The position numbers and the translations under genes were made by a program. Shown here in pieces: positions 54,730-64,000 of a stretch of 64,000 nucleotides of DNA. Where the stretch lies: assembly GCA_025766275.1 (NCBI GenBank), contig JAFKAC010000033.1, forward strand, positions 310,001-374,000. The letters are read 5' to 3'. Each line of letters begins with the position of its first letter. Within the stretch, counting starts at the first letter, position 1. The stretch is from Lactarius indigo (Eukaryota > Basidiomycota > Agaricomycetes > Russulales > Russulaceae). Under the pieces are notes generated by a model, which saw only the letters and a list, made by a program, of their open reading frames with translations, did not search any database and was not told the origin of the DNA.

Positions 54730-56459
54730 AAATCCTGATCTAAGGCATAGTAGCGTCTCTTTTCATCCTCAGTCATGCCTTGGACGAGTGCATGGGCTTG
54801 TCGGACTTTATCTTCGGTTGTGGTAGCAGCCACCGATGAGGTGCTTGCTTCTGGGGTGTATGGGGGTGCAGTGTCCGCTTCTTGAGTGTCTGTGGCTCTG
54901 GCTTTGGTTTGGTTGGTGGTGTTTTGTCGTTGACAGTTCCTTGCCATATGTCCTTGTTGTCTACATTTGAAGCAGCGTCCTTCTTTCATGAGGGCTTTCT
55001 TTTCTTCTTCAGTAAGCTTCTTAAAGGGGGTGGAGGTGGTGGCATCTACATCCATCGCGTTTGGGTCTCGCTTTGGTCGTCCTTGGTGGACATTCTGGGT
55101 TGGCCCTGGGTTTCTATTCCCTGGTCTGGCTTTTAGCAGCTTCCAGCGTTGGTGTTCTGCTCTGGCAGCGGTTTGCCACTCGTCCATGGTGTTTGGGATG
55201 GTGGTTCGCATAAGGCAAGCACGATACAGCCCTGTGGGTAGTCCTCTTTTAAAGAATTCCACCGTTCCAGGGGCATCTCTTGCCCATCCTGCTATTCCTG
55301 CAAGGTGTTCGAAGTCGAGGATGTAACTGTCCAGCGCTCCACCTTGCATCGTCAGACTGATGAGCTTCTGGTAGGCTCTTTCTTTGTTTAGAGTGTCGGT
55401 CCAGTCTCTGTCGAAGCTGTCGAGAAAACCGTCCCAAAGATCTTTGCTGTTTTTGGTGAGGGCTTTGGTGGGGTCTGCTAGTGCCGCTTCCATGTCATCT
55501 TCGGTTTGGTTGACCCACAGCTGTACACCAGGTCCTTTGAACATTGTAAGGGCGAATAGTACTCGTGCATAAGGTTCTTTGATGAGTTCATTCTCGCTAT
55601 TTAACTTGATGTATCGTAGTAGTTCTCTTTTGAACTGACCACTCTCTGTTCTGTCTCCGGTGAACGGAGTAGGAGGTGCTCCTTTGAGTCCCCCTGAGCT
55701 CGTTGTTGGTGTTCCTCCTGTTCCGGTGCTTGAGCCGGTACCTGTGCCAGTGCCTGTGGCGTTTATGGCTGACATGATAAGTGTTGGCTGTGGTGTGATG
55801 GGGATCTGGGGTGGTTCGACTGGGGAGGGCAATCTGATTGGTGGTAGTGGGGCTGGGAATCCTTCTTCCGCTGGGGATGGTTCTATCCAGATGGGGATAG
55901 TGGGGCTGGCTTGTGACGAAGCTTGTGTGGGTACTGTGATGTCTAGGCGGTGTTCTGAGGAATGGGATAGTTCTGAGTGTGATTCCGCTTCGTCTGAGCT
56001 GGGTTCTTCTGATGATGAGTCTTGTTGTAGTCTGTATGTTCCCCTAGTGTTTCTTGGTGCTGAGGATGATTGTTGGGTGGGTGTTTCTGGGTTCTGTTCG
56101 TCTTCTTCGTTCCACCAGCCTAGTCCTTCAGCAAATCTGTGTGGTGTGATGTTTATGGCTCTGGTGTGGTATGTATTTTGAAAGTATCGGAGGATGTACC
56201 AGTTGTTGTTGATGAATTCCACTGGCCTGAGTTCGCCTTTGATGAGGCACTTGTAACAAGGTGGTCTGCCTGATGTTGTGGCCCAGCGAGCTCCTTTTCC
56301 TAGTTGACTGCTTTTAACGTGGTGTGGGAGGTCGTCTTGTGTTCTGGTTGTGACTGGGGTCCAATCGTTGTCTGATTCAAAGGTGACACTGATGCTAGCC
56401 ACGATTGTGGTCTGTCTTGGGTGCTGATTTGTGATGGCTGAAGCGGCCTCTTGTGTCAA
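54711..56459 (-). CDS. Gypsy-1 Gag
   Basis: Structural capsid/nucleocapsid protein. The open frame spans 582 codons; the region after SAINATGTGTGTG contains the capsid-like helices (GQFKRELLRYIKLNSEN, ALTMFKGPGVQLWVNQ, DSYILDFEHLAGIAGWA) and a zinc knuckle CFKCRQQGHMARNC about 75 residues from the end. The first in-frame ATG is at 55775 (MSAINATG), giving 354 residues. The upstream open stretch nevertheless looks coding (RPPCYKCLIKGELRPVEF, INITPHRFAEGLGWW) and has no ATG, being closed by an in-frame TAG further up. Its true N-terminus could come from another frame (an ORF from the ATG at 56652 overlaps it) by splicing or frameshifting; this is unresolved. Confidence 0.88.
   Translation of the reverse strand: MTQEAASAITNQHPRQTTIVASISVTFESDNDWTPVTTRTQDDLPHHVKSSQLGKGARWATTSGRPPCYKCLIKGELRPVEFINNNWYILRYFQNTYHTRAINITPHRFAEGLGWWNEEDEQNPETPTQQSSSAPRNTRGTYRLQQDSSSEEPSSDEAESHSELSHSSEHRLDITVPTQASSQASPTIPIWIEPSPAEEGFPAPLPPIRLPSPVEPPQIPITPQPTLIMSAINATGTGTGTGSSTGTGGTPTTSSGGLKGAPPTPFTGDRTESGQFKRELLRYIKLNSENELIKEPYARVLFALTMFKGPGVQLWVNQTEDDMEAALADPTKALTKNSKDLWDGFLDSFDRDWTDTLNKERAYQKLISLTMQGGALDSYILDFEHLAGIAGWARDAPGTVEFFKRGLPTGLYRACLMRTTIPNTMDEWQTAARAEHQRWKLLKARPGNRNPGPTQNVHQGRPKRDPNAMDVDATTSTPFKKLTEEEKKALMKEGRCFKCRQQGHMARNCQRQNTTNQTKARATDTQEADTAPPYTPEASTSSVAATTTEDKVRQAHALVQGMTEDEKRRYYALDQDFCDADL
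54729..54735 (-). other. Candidate -1 ribosomal frameshift site between Gag and Pol
   Basis: The heptamer GGATTTT lies in Gag phase as G GAT TTT, shortly before the Gag stop at 54711. A -1 slip there enters the Pol frame, which has no upstream ATG. GGATTTT is a recognised slippery heptamer type in dianthovirus RNA. A stimulatory structure downstream was not assessed. Confidence 0.55.
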
Positions 56460-56603
56460 GGAGGATCCGTCGCCCGGCTATGCCGTTGTTTCTGGGTTCT
56501 GTGGAGTGTCTGGTTGTTGGCTGATGCGTCCTCTTGGATCGTCGCCCACTCTGCTGTGTGGCAGTAGTGTCTTGGGTGTGTTGGGAGTTGTAGACTTGGC
56601 TTA

Positions 56604-57182
56604 TGTTACGCCCTAGCAGGGGCGTGGGTTCTAAAGGTTCTGAATCACACAAGTATCAAGCGAAGACCTCTGTTGTCTTGTTGCTATGAAATACAAGTGA
56701 TAAAAGTGTGGCACAAAGTGCAGCACTACTCTGTAACGTAGGACTCCTCGTCCGAAGTGTCTAACACTTCTCTACACTTGATCTTGCTAGTGCACAGAGT
56801 ATAACAGGTGTGACGCGTTGATATAGTTCAACTGCAAAGACTTCGAAGTGTCCTGGTTAGGGACTGAGGTAGGGGATGCACAAGAAGAGAGGGATAAGGC
56901 GAGGTCACACCAAAGTACGAAGGCAAGGTTGCTAGATTGCAAACGAAGCCAAGTCTGGCTTCCTACGGTCTATGGTACAGGTTTATATAGGACGAGGTTC
57001 CAAACAACATGAACACAAGTCCACACAACATCAAAGAGACTAAACGGAGTAAACAGAAGTTCGGATCAAAGAAACAGCGCTACTAATCGCAATAGCTCCT
57101 TTGGTAACAAGGTATAGTACAGAAGGGGAAAGGCAAGGTGGAAACATACTGTGATTGAGGTCCGAAGCGTCAGATCATAACA
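56604..57182 (-). repeat. Gypsy-1 5' LTR
   Basis: 579 bp, one mismatch from the 3' LTR. A primer binding site adjacent at 56603 and below was not recognised as matching a tRNA 3' end. Confidence 0.96.
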
Positions 57183-57583
57183 CAGGGGAAGGCACGAAGG
57201 CGTCCATCTTAGACAAGTGTAGTATTTACACAAGAAGTCTAGTCTACCATACAAGCTAGATATGACTAGGGTTAAATAGGGAGTACGTTGTATGGCTACT
57301 ACAAACAGATGGCGCCATCGCCTGGTCAAGGAATAAAGAGATAGACATAGTGGGAACAAGGCATGGATATCACAGATGAAGACGAATCACGCGGGATCGC
57401 GTGTGAACAGGAACAAGTTGGAAACTAGCACATGTCGAACTTTATCAGAAGGAAACATTGATAAGTAGGGCGCGTGATAGGAACCGGGTAATCGTAAAGT
57501 CTGTGTACTTGTACAGGGCTCGTATAGTATGGGGAAGGGGATAGCAGTATGGGAAAAAGATGAGTCCAAGGAAAATCGTAACA
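57183..57583 (-). repeat. Gypsy-2 3' LTR, proximal part
   Basis: Minus-strand start TGTTACGATTTTCC follows a purine-rich tract. The left boundary is the Gypsy-1 target duplication CAGGG (57183-57187). Confidence 0.8.
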
Positions 57584-57641
57584 TTACCCCCCATCTTGGC
57601 CTGAAGACGCCTCGACTTCAGCTCTCCGGGTCGACGAGATC

Positions 57642-58960
57642 CTAGATGTCAGCATCAAGGTCGTTCTCTGGCCATGGAGAAATGTCCAGTCGACAGTGAT
57701 GGGTTTTGAGAAAGAAAAGGGGTCCGTGAGCACCACACTTGCGGCACATTTCATACTGAGGGCACCGAATTTCATCATGGTTGGCGTTGGTAGTGAAACA
57801 CTGCCCACACCATCTTCCTTGTGTGTCGGCAGTGATGGTTGGTGGATTTGGTACCATGAAGGAGGTGGTAGCCTCAGTGGATATCAATTGGTGTATATGC
57901 TCTTCTGCCTGATGAGTGGTGATGACTTTGGCGACCATTTCTGTGTGGCAGAATATGCACCGATGGGATTGGTGCTCTTGACTCTGGCAATGTCAACATG
58001 CTGGTCTGGGTCTGGTGGGGCAGTCGCGCACTAGGTGGTGAGGACTGTTACAATGGTAACAGCATCGGCGATGGGGTTTGTCGGCGAGGCGGGGGAATTC
58101 GAGTGGTCCTCCGCGTCGGGGGGCGAACAGGATGGCATATCGTGAATGTTGTAGGGGGGCTGGGAGTGCTGTCATATGAGCATACTCATCTGCTATCGTA
58201 CTAAGGGCTCCGGCGTATTGCAGGCGTCTTTTGGTACTGGCCAGCATTAGATCCACTGTCAACCACTCAGCTCAAAGTCTGCAAGTGTCTTCCTCTAGTT
58301 TTCGTACTTCTCATCTAGCTCCTTCAGTGCCAGGAGTCCTGTGTGCAACCTAGTGACCTCTGCCGTGATATGTGGGGAGTTGAGCTCAATAAGTGTCTTG
58401 TCTAGGGCACAGGCTCGAATGTCGTGAGGGTTGAAAAACTGTAGCTGTTCTGCTGTGAAAGGGGGGGCCGAGATGTTGGGTCTGAGAGTTGAGAGGTAAA
58501 CCCCCTCTCTGTAGTGCGGTTGCCTAGCACCCATCGTCCCTACTACCTCGGTGAATCCTTTGCAATAGTAGATATACTTCGCAGTGTTGGATCCGCCATC
58601 AGGTAGTGGGATCTGTAACGGGAAGTACTTTGGCATTCCCGGGAGGTTTGGAAAGAAGGGTGCACCTGGGTTGTCAGTGTCTTCAGGGGGGGAGTTGGGT
58701 TGGTTATAGTCGATGGGAGTGTGAACACAAACTTGGGTGAATGGTTCTAAAGGTGGTGGGGGAGTGGAGGATGGGGATGATGGTGGTGACAGTACTTGTG
58801 GTTCAGGTGGCAGTGTGGGTTGTTGATGAGGAGGGGGTGTTGGTGAATATTGTCCCTCTTCGGGTGTCAAGGGAGTAAGCTCCCCTGGTTCTCGCTCTGG
58901 GGAACGAGGTTCGATGAGGACAGGGTCGATGGTTATGGTAGATCGGGGGGATTGGGGCAT
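57642..58960 (-). pseudogene. Gypsy-2 downstream reading frame (zinc-knuckle module), decayed
   Basis: Homologous in layout to the last 500 residues of Gypsy-1 Pol. The segment 58960-58295 has a Pro/Ser/Thr-rich start, then PGAPFFPNLPGMPKYF and EVVGTMGARQPHYREGVYL (Gypsy-1 has PGYPFFLNDPW and DVIGTMGKNLPHYGLPLFL) and a helical stretch. After a frame break near 58262-58295 come STKRRLQYAGALSTIADEY, a knuckle CYHCNSPHHLVRDC, a second knuckle whose Trp codon (TGG) is TGA, and CGQCFTTNANHDEIRC with CRKCGAHGPLFFLKTHHC. Unlike in Gypsy-1 it is separated from Pol by about 1.8 kb. Confidence 0.75.
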
Positions 58961-60787
58961 AGACAGTGGTGGTGACAGGCGCAGGATGTCGGAGATGTCG
59001 ATGGTAACAATCCCTCATTCGAGGGTGGCTTCGAGTTGGGGGTTGCTGAGGACGTTGACGAGGGTGGTGTTGGATACTGGGGTGTCTGTCATCATGCTAT
59101 TGCTGAGGGAGTTCGGTCGGAGGGTGTCACGATCACGTGACATCACGGTGTACGGAGTGACGTCCGTTGTGAGTTCGTGGCGGAGAGGATTCGGTGTTGA
59201 AGTTAAGTTAAAGGGCTTAGCGAGCCAAAAGGGGAGTGGGCGGGATCGAAGGTGGCAGGACGTGGCGAGGTGACGGCGGGCTGGAGTCCGAAGTTGATAG
59301 TTCGGGCACTAGCAGATGGCTAAGATGAAAGCGAGGTCGAGGATTATGGCTTTGGGCGACAGCTGACTGGAAGACCGAGTGTAGCGGCTTGGCTGACAAT
59401 GACAAAGGCGACGGCGAAGGTAGGCCGTGGCGAAGTGACGGTGGACTGGAGTCTGAAATTGACGACTCGGATGTTGAAGATGATAGCTGCTTGTTGCGAG
59501 GGCTTCGGACTAGCGCGGCGAGGATTAAAACTTAGAGGCAGACAAAGGAAGAGAAGAGGTGAACAACGGTTCATTCCTGAGTCAGAGAGAGCGTCTTAAA
59601 TACATGGAAGCCAGTATGCGACGCGATCTGAGGCTAAGTCGAATGTATAGTGCGAGTAATGGTAGGGGGACAGAGGGGAAACAGAATGGACGGTGAACAG
59701 GACGACGAACGAAAGTGGCACAGGTACGAGCTAGCAGGGGATATGGGCGCGACCATGAGGAGAGCACCCTCCTGAATCTAAGTAAAAGGAAGCGAGCATA
59801 GGAGACAAGAGACAATAGAAAATCGTGACGCTATGACGCACGACAATGGGAATCCTTCTCCGACTCCAACGGTGGCGCAGAGGCTCGCGCGATTTTCAAC
59901 GGCGTCTTGTGAGCGGGTAGGAGAACTGACCAGGTGGATCGGCGGGAGACAAAGGGTGGAGACATAGGTTAGTGGAGTGAAAAAGGAGTGTTGACAGGTT
60001 GAAAGAAATCGACTATGATTGACGCGGGAATGAGCGATGCGAAGAAAGGATGGGTCGGGCTGATGTTTGAGGCATGAGGCCTGGTGGCGATCTGCGGGTG
60101 TCCGGGGTCAGACAGGGCAGCGGCGACGACGTGAGGGAATAGAGGGATGACGAGACGGAAAAGATTGAAACAGAGACGATGCGGCAAGGGTTGGATTATG
60201 AGTAGTATTAGCGTATGAGAGGGGGAATAAGGAAACGATGAGAACGAGGTCGGAAGGGACGGAGAGCGAAATATGCAAACGGCGACGATTTGACTTGAAA
60301 TCCGGTGGCTGCAGTGGCTGAAGGATTTAGTTAACCGAGTATGGCCGAAACTAGCGAAAATAGACGTATTCGGGCCCAGAGCCCGAGGTATCCTTACAAC
60401 GGTCATGCGTCACAAATGCCAGTGAACAAGTATTGCGAAAGACTGACTCAGAGTTTCAGAAGTAGCATGCCTTATGGTGTTACCATGTATGTGTCATAGA
60501 AAACAGCCACGTAAACCCCAGTATTGTATGAGTATAAGAGTAGTTGAGTAGCCAAGTAGATAACTTGTCTACTCTTAGTCCTTTGAATCTTAGCCTTGCC
60601 TTGTCTTGCCCACTGAACCATTGTCTGACTCCCGCTCTCATGTGATAGCCTTTGGCTTGAGCCACGATACCCCCAACTTGTACTTGATCGTTGATCAAGT
60701 CTCGACATCTCTCTTGCTCTTGTCTTGAGCCCGGAACTTGCAGGTCACGAACAGTCTGCTGGAACCGTGACAGAGGGTCCTTTTTTC
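58961..60787. other. Spacer between Gypsy-2 pol and its downstream frame
   Basis: About 1.8 kb absent from Gypsy-1. It contains short open frames (for example 60708-60472 and 60406-59969 on the minus strand) with no recognisable family, and purine-rich stretches on the plus strand. It may hold a promoter for the downstream frame, or be another insertion; no boundaries were found. Confidence 0.4.
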
Positions 60788-63700
60788 TTATACCTTTTGT
60801 CCAGCCCCTTCGGTGGATGGGTATAATCGGTAATAGTCTCTGATTGCGTCTCTAGCATGTGTCAGGTTGGCCGCAGGTTCCCATGTGTTGTCACTCGTGG
60901 GGAATCCCTTCCACTTAACTAGGAAGTGGAGCTTACACCCTCGTCCTTGTGCCTGGGTGTCTTCGATGCGTTCCACTTCATACTCCTCTTCTCCATTGAT
61001 AAGGTCGGGTGGAGGCCGGGTGAAGTTCGTTCCATGTATTTCCGTTTCCTTATATGGTGTGAGAAGGTTCGCATGGAATACAGGGTGGATCTTCCATGTT
61101 GTGGGGAGTTTGAGTTTGTAGGAAACATCTGATAGAACCTTCGTTAATTCGAATGGTCCATGTCTTTTTGGAGCGAGTTTACTTGTGGGGTAGAAGGTAC
61201 AGAGGTTCGTTCCTTCTAGCCATACTTGGTCTCCTTGTTGATAAGGTGTGAATTTCGTCTTGCCTCGTTGCATCATGAGGTGTTGCGCGTGTTTAATGCT
61301 GTCCTGGGCATGTTGTCTGAGAATCAGTAGCTCTTCTAATCTTTGGTCTACCACTGGGCAGTTCGACAGTTTGGGATTCCAGGTTGTCCGTGGTTCCCAT
61401 CCCATAAGGAGTGAGAATGGGGAGTGTTTGGTCGTGGCATTCATCCAAGAATTGTGCGCGAATTGTGCCATAGGCAGAACTTCCGCCCAATTGTCTTGCC
61501 TTACGTTGCACCAGTGTCGTAAGTATTGTTCCAGCCATTGGCTGGTGCGTTCTGACTGGCCATCAGTCTGGGGGTGATATGCCAACGATATGTTTTGTTG
61601 TATCCCTAGGGTGTTACACAGCTGCCTCATAAAGGTGGATGCGAATCTGGGGTCTCGGTCAGATATAATTTTTCGGGGTAGGCCATAATGGGGGTATATG
61701 TGTTGGAGATAAAGTTTGGCCACTCCTTCCGACGTTATGGTTTCATTGCAAGGGATGAATATTGCTGCCTTCGAGCAGTCGTGATCAGTGATGGTGAGAA
61801 TTGAGTCAAATCCGTTTGATACTGGGAGTTTGACTATGAAGTCCATTGCCACTACCTCGAAGGGTTCAGCTGATGGGTCTGTGGTGATGGGGAATAGGTG
61901 TGGTTTTTGTCGATGAGGGTTGATTTTGTTACTTTGACATGTGGCACATCCTTTGATGTACGCTTCCACATCCTTTCGCATGTTTGGCCACCAGAAGTCA
62001 CATCGCACTAGTTCCAGGGTGTTTGTGATTCCTGGGTGTCCTGCACTTGGGGTATCGTGGAAAAAGGTGATTACCCCCCTGCTTAAGATCGTTGTTTCCC
62101 ACAACAATGAGGGCATCGCCTTTCCACCATAAGCCGTTGTGCTTTTTTAGGTTGTGGGGTCCAACCCATGGAAGTACCACAGATTCTTCCATGTTTTGGG
62201 TAATCTGGGTCCATATGTCCATGTCGTGCATGGACGTCTGGGTGACTTTCAGGAATACCTCTTCTGGTAATACCGTGATGTGATCGTTGTCTGTTGTTCC
62301 ATCGTCATAATCAGGGCGTCTTGATAAGGAATCCACCTGGGTGTTTTTTGTGCTGGGGATGTGTTTGAGTATGAAATTGTACTCAGAGAGTTCTTGGAAC
62401 TCTCGCGCCATGCGTCGACTAATCTTCCTTGGTTCTTTCCAGTACTGAAGGTTGGCGTGGTCCGTGTGAATAGTTATTAGGTGGGGGGAACCAATCAGAT
62501 ATGTGTGCCAGGTCCGCAGGGCTTTGACGATGGCCAACAATTCTCTGTCATAGATATTGTAATTGCGTTCTGTTTCTGTCAATGACTTGGAGTAGAACGC
62601 AACCGGGTGTATTTTCTGGTCCTCCCCCTTTTGGTTTAATACTGCTCCCAAGGCGTAGCTGGAAGCATCCACTTTGATTTCAAAGGGTTGGTCTAACTTT
62701 GGGAATAGAAGTACCGGTTCGGAACTGATTCGTTCCTTGATGGTGTCGAAGGCCCTTTGTCTGGCATCTGTCCATTCCCAAGGTACGTCCTTCTTTGTGA
62801 GGTCGTGGAGCGGTCTTGCTATCGTAGAGAATCCTCTTATGAATCGTTGATAGAAATTGCAGAAGCCTAGAAAGGCTCGTACTTCTTTCAGGGACTTCGG
62901 TGGTTTCCAGTCTCATATTCCTTGCACCTTCACAGGGTCCATTCGCAACTCGCCGTGTCCAATGATCAGCCCTAGGTATTCCACTTCGTAGACCTTAAAC
63001 ACACATTTTTCTGGCTTGATGTACAAGTCGTGTTCATTACAGAGGTCTAGGACGCGGTGTAACACTTGTCTGTGGTGGGTGTGATTGTCTGTGGTTGCGA
63101 TTAGGATATCATCCATATAAACGATGACTTCTCCTGTTAGCATTAGTTCCTGGAATATAGTGTCCATCATGGTTTGGAAGGTGCTGGGGGAGTTGGTGAG
63201 GCTGAAGAACATGACCCATGGTTCGAATAGTCCCTGATTAGTCTTGAATGCTGCTTTCCACTCGTCACCTGGTTTGATTCGAATGTTATTGTATCCCCAC
63301 CGTATGTCAAGCTTAGAATAGAGCCGCGCTTCTCGGATCCAGTCGATGAGTTCAGGGATCAGGGGCAGCGGGTAATGGTTCTTTACGGTGAGTTCATTGA
63401 GTTGACGATAATCTTGTACTGGGCGTAATTTCCCATCCTTTTTCTTGATGAAGAAGAAAGGGGATGTGTACGGGGATTTCGACGGTTGTATGTATTTTTT
63501 GTCTAGGTGCTCCGTTACGAATTCTGATAACTTCTCGGTTTCAGGGACTGTAAGTGGATACACTTTACAATCCATAGTTTCGGGGGCGTTTGGAACGAGA
63601 TCAATAGCGTGGTCCCAGGTTCGTGATGGAGGGAATCGTTGGGAGGCTTCCTCACTGAACACCTTGCGGTGTCTTCTATATTCCTTAGGGACCATTTCTT

Positions 63701-64000
63701 CGAAAGTCTTCTGGGGCCTTTTGGCAGCTTCTTGTTGTGTCAATTCCAACACCGTCGTCGTTTTTCGCAGTCGGATGTGCAGGGTTGCTTCTTTTTCCAG
63801 TTGTTCCCAAGCCAACTCATCAAGTTGATACGTCTCCAATGCCTTAATGGTAGCTTCCATAGGCATGGCTTCGTCTGACAAGTTAAGGCTGGTGACTACC
63901 ACTGGTTGGAACTCCTCATCCAAAGTGGCGTCTTGCCAATGGAATTTTGGTTCGAAGGCCGTAAACCAGGGGTATCCAATGTTACGCTCCACCGGCGTTA
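60788..64000 (-). pseudogene. Gypsy-2 pol, broken and running off the window
   Basis: The reading enters from beyond 64000 with the pre-RT region (RNIGYPWFTAFEPKFHW). Reverse transcriptase motifs LDIRWGYNNI and VIVYMDDILIAT follow, then an in-frame TGA at 62915-62913, where the family has an Arg before DW; a C-to-T change from CGA explains it. The same frame continues through RNase H (FEIKVDASSYALGAVL) to a G-run near 62080-62085, where a one-base slip moves the reading to the frame of the integrase (HDTPSAGHPGITNTL, CATCQSNK, ISDRDPRFAS, HPQTDGQSERTSQW) and chromodomain (YEVERIEDTQ, FLVKWKGFPTSDNTWEPA). It ends at 60788, soon after the chromodomain, the usual chromoviral Pol end. Confidence 0.9.

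Larger units (their letters stand above)
49244..57182 (-). mobile_element. Gypsy-1: complete, nearly pristine Ty3/Gypsy chromovirus (7.9 kb)
   Basis: Both LTRs are 579 bp (49244-49822 and 56604-57182) and differ at a single position near one end (CGGATC versus CAGATC). The exact 5-bp duplication CAGGG flanks the element (49239-49243 and 57183-57187). Gag and Pol are on the minus strand in overlapping frames with no internal stop. It inserted into the 3' LTR of Gypsy-2, so it is the younger of the two. Confidence 0.97.
49056..64000 (-). mobile_element. Gypsy-2: decayed Ty3/Gypsy chromovirus, interrupted and truncated by the window edge
   Basis: Orientation is minus. Its 3' LTR is split by Gypsy-1 into 57583-57183 and 49243-49056. 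Joined, it starts TGTTACGATT and ends GGCGTAACA, about 584 bp. A purine-rich tract (AAGATGGGGGGTAA) lies just before the LTR. Pol is at 63992-60788 with a stop and a frameshift, and a downstream zinc-knuckle reading frame lies at 58960-57642. The 5' end and the other LTR are outside the window. It landed in the Plavaka-type remnant. Confidence 0.85.

Noticed and set aside
49244..57182. Repeat-induced point mutation signature
   Set aside because: Gypsy-1 and the Copia element are intact with almost identical LTRs, which argues against efficient RIP here.

Overview
The window is nuclear DNA of a filamentous fungus, most likely an Agaricomycete (basidiomycete). The reasons are short introns of about 50-65 bp in nearly every gene, a WOPR regulator, a basidiomycete-type aquaporin, a multi-pass membrane protein of a family expanded in Agaricomycetes, and dense Gypsy, Copia and CACTA/Plavaka-type transposons. 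No rRNA gene, bacterial operon or CRISPR array was seen.

Left third (1-25 kb): ordinary gene space with long intergenic stretches. In order: a Gti1/Pac2 (WOPR) regulator (+, 4227-5708, four exons in phase); TFIIH subunit Tfb2/p52 (-, 6560-8825, about 11 exons, with one extra base that breaks the frame); a RING protein with SUMO-interaction-like motifs (+, 9753-11478); two unrecognised spliced genes (+, 14497-15253 and 18938-20435); an aquaporin (-, 22235-23856, six exons in phase); and an ICT1-type mitochondrial peptidyl-tRNA hydrolase with a GGQ motif (-, 24320-25156).

Middle (25-47 kb): a tRNA-derived SINE-like sequence, then a membrane-protein gene on the minus strand (46097 down to about 27119) split by transposons. 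A 10.2 kb CACTA/Tnp2-type DNA transposon (27164-37326, TSD CTGAT) sits in its last coding exon. A young, complete 6.3 kb Copia element (37759-44097, TSD AATCA) sits in one of its introns, and a possible solo LTR lies at a third point. The CACTA element carries a transposase, a divergent passenger gene, subterminal GTCAA-rich arrays, G-rich minisatellites and a 105-bp satellite.

Right third (47.8-64 kb): a nested stack. A decayed Plavaka-type transposase fragment was entered by chromovirus Gypsy-2, which runs off the right edge. The 3' LTR of Gypsy-2 was later entered by the nearly pristine chromovirus Gypsy-1 (49244-57182, LTRs differing at one position, TSD CAGGG). Both chromoviruses carry an unusual module downstream of the integrase chromodomain: a conserved globular segment, a coiled coil and a cluster of zinc knuckles. 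It is fused in frame to Pol in Gypsy-1 and is a separate, decayed reading frame in Gypsy-2. This module is the strongest candidate for something undescribed here.
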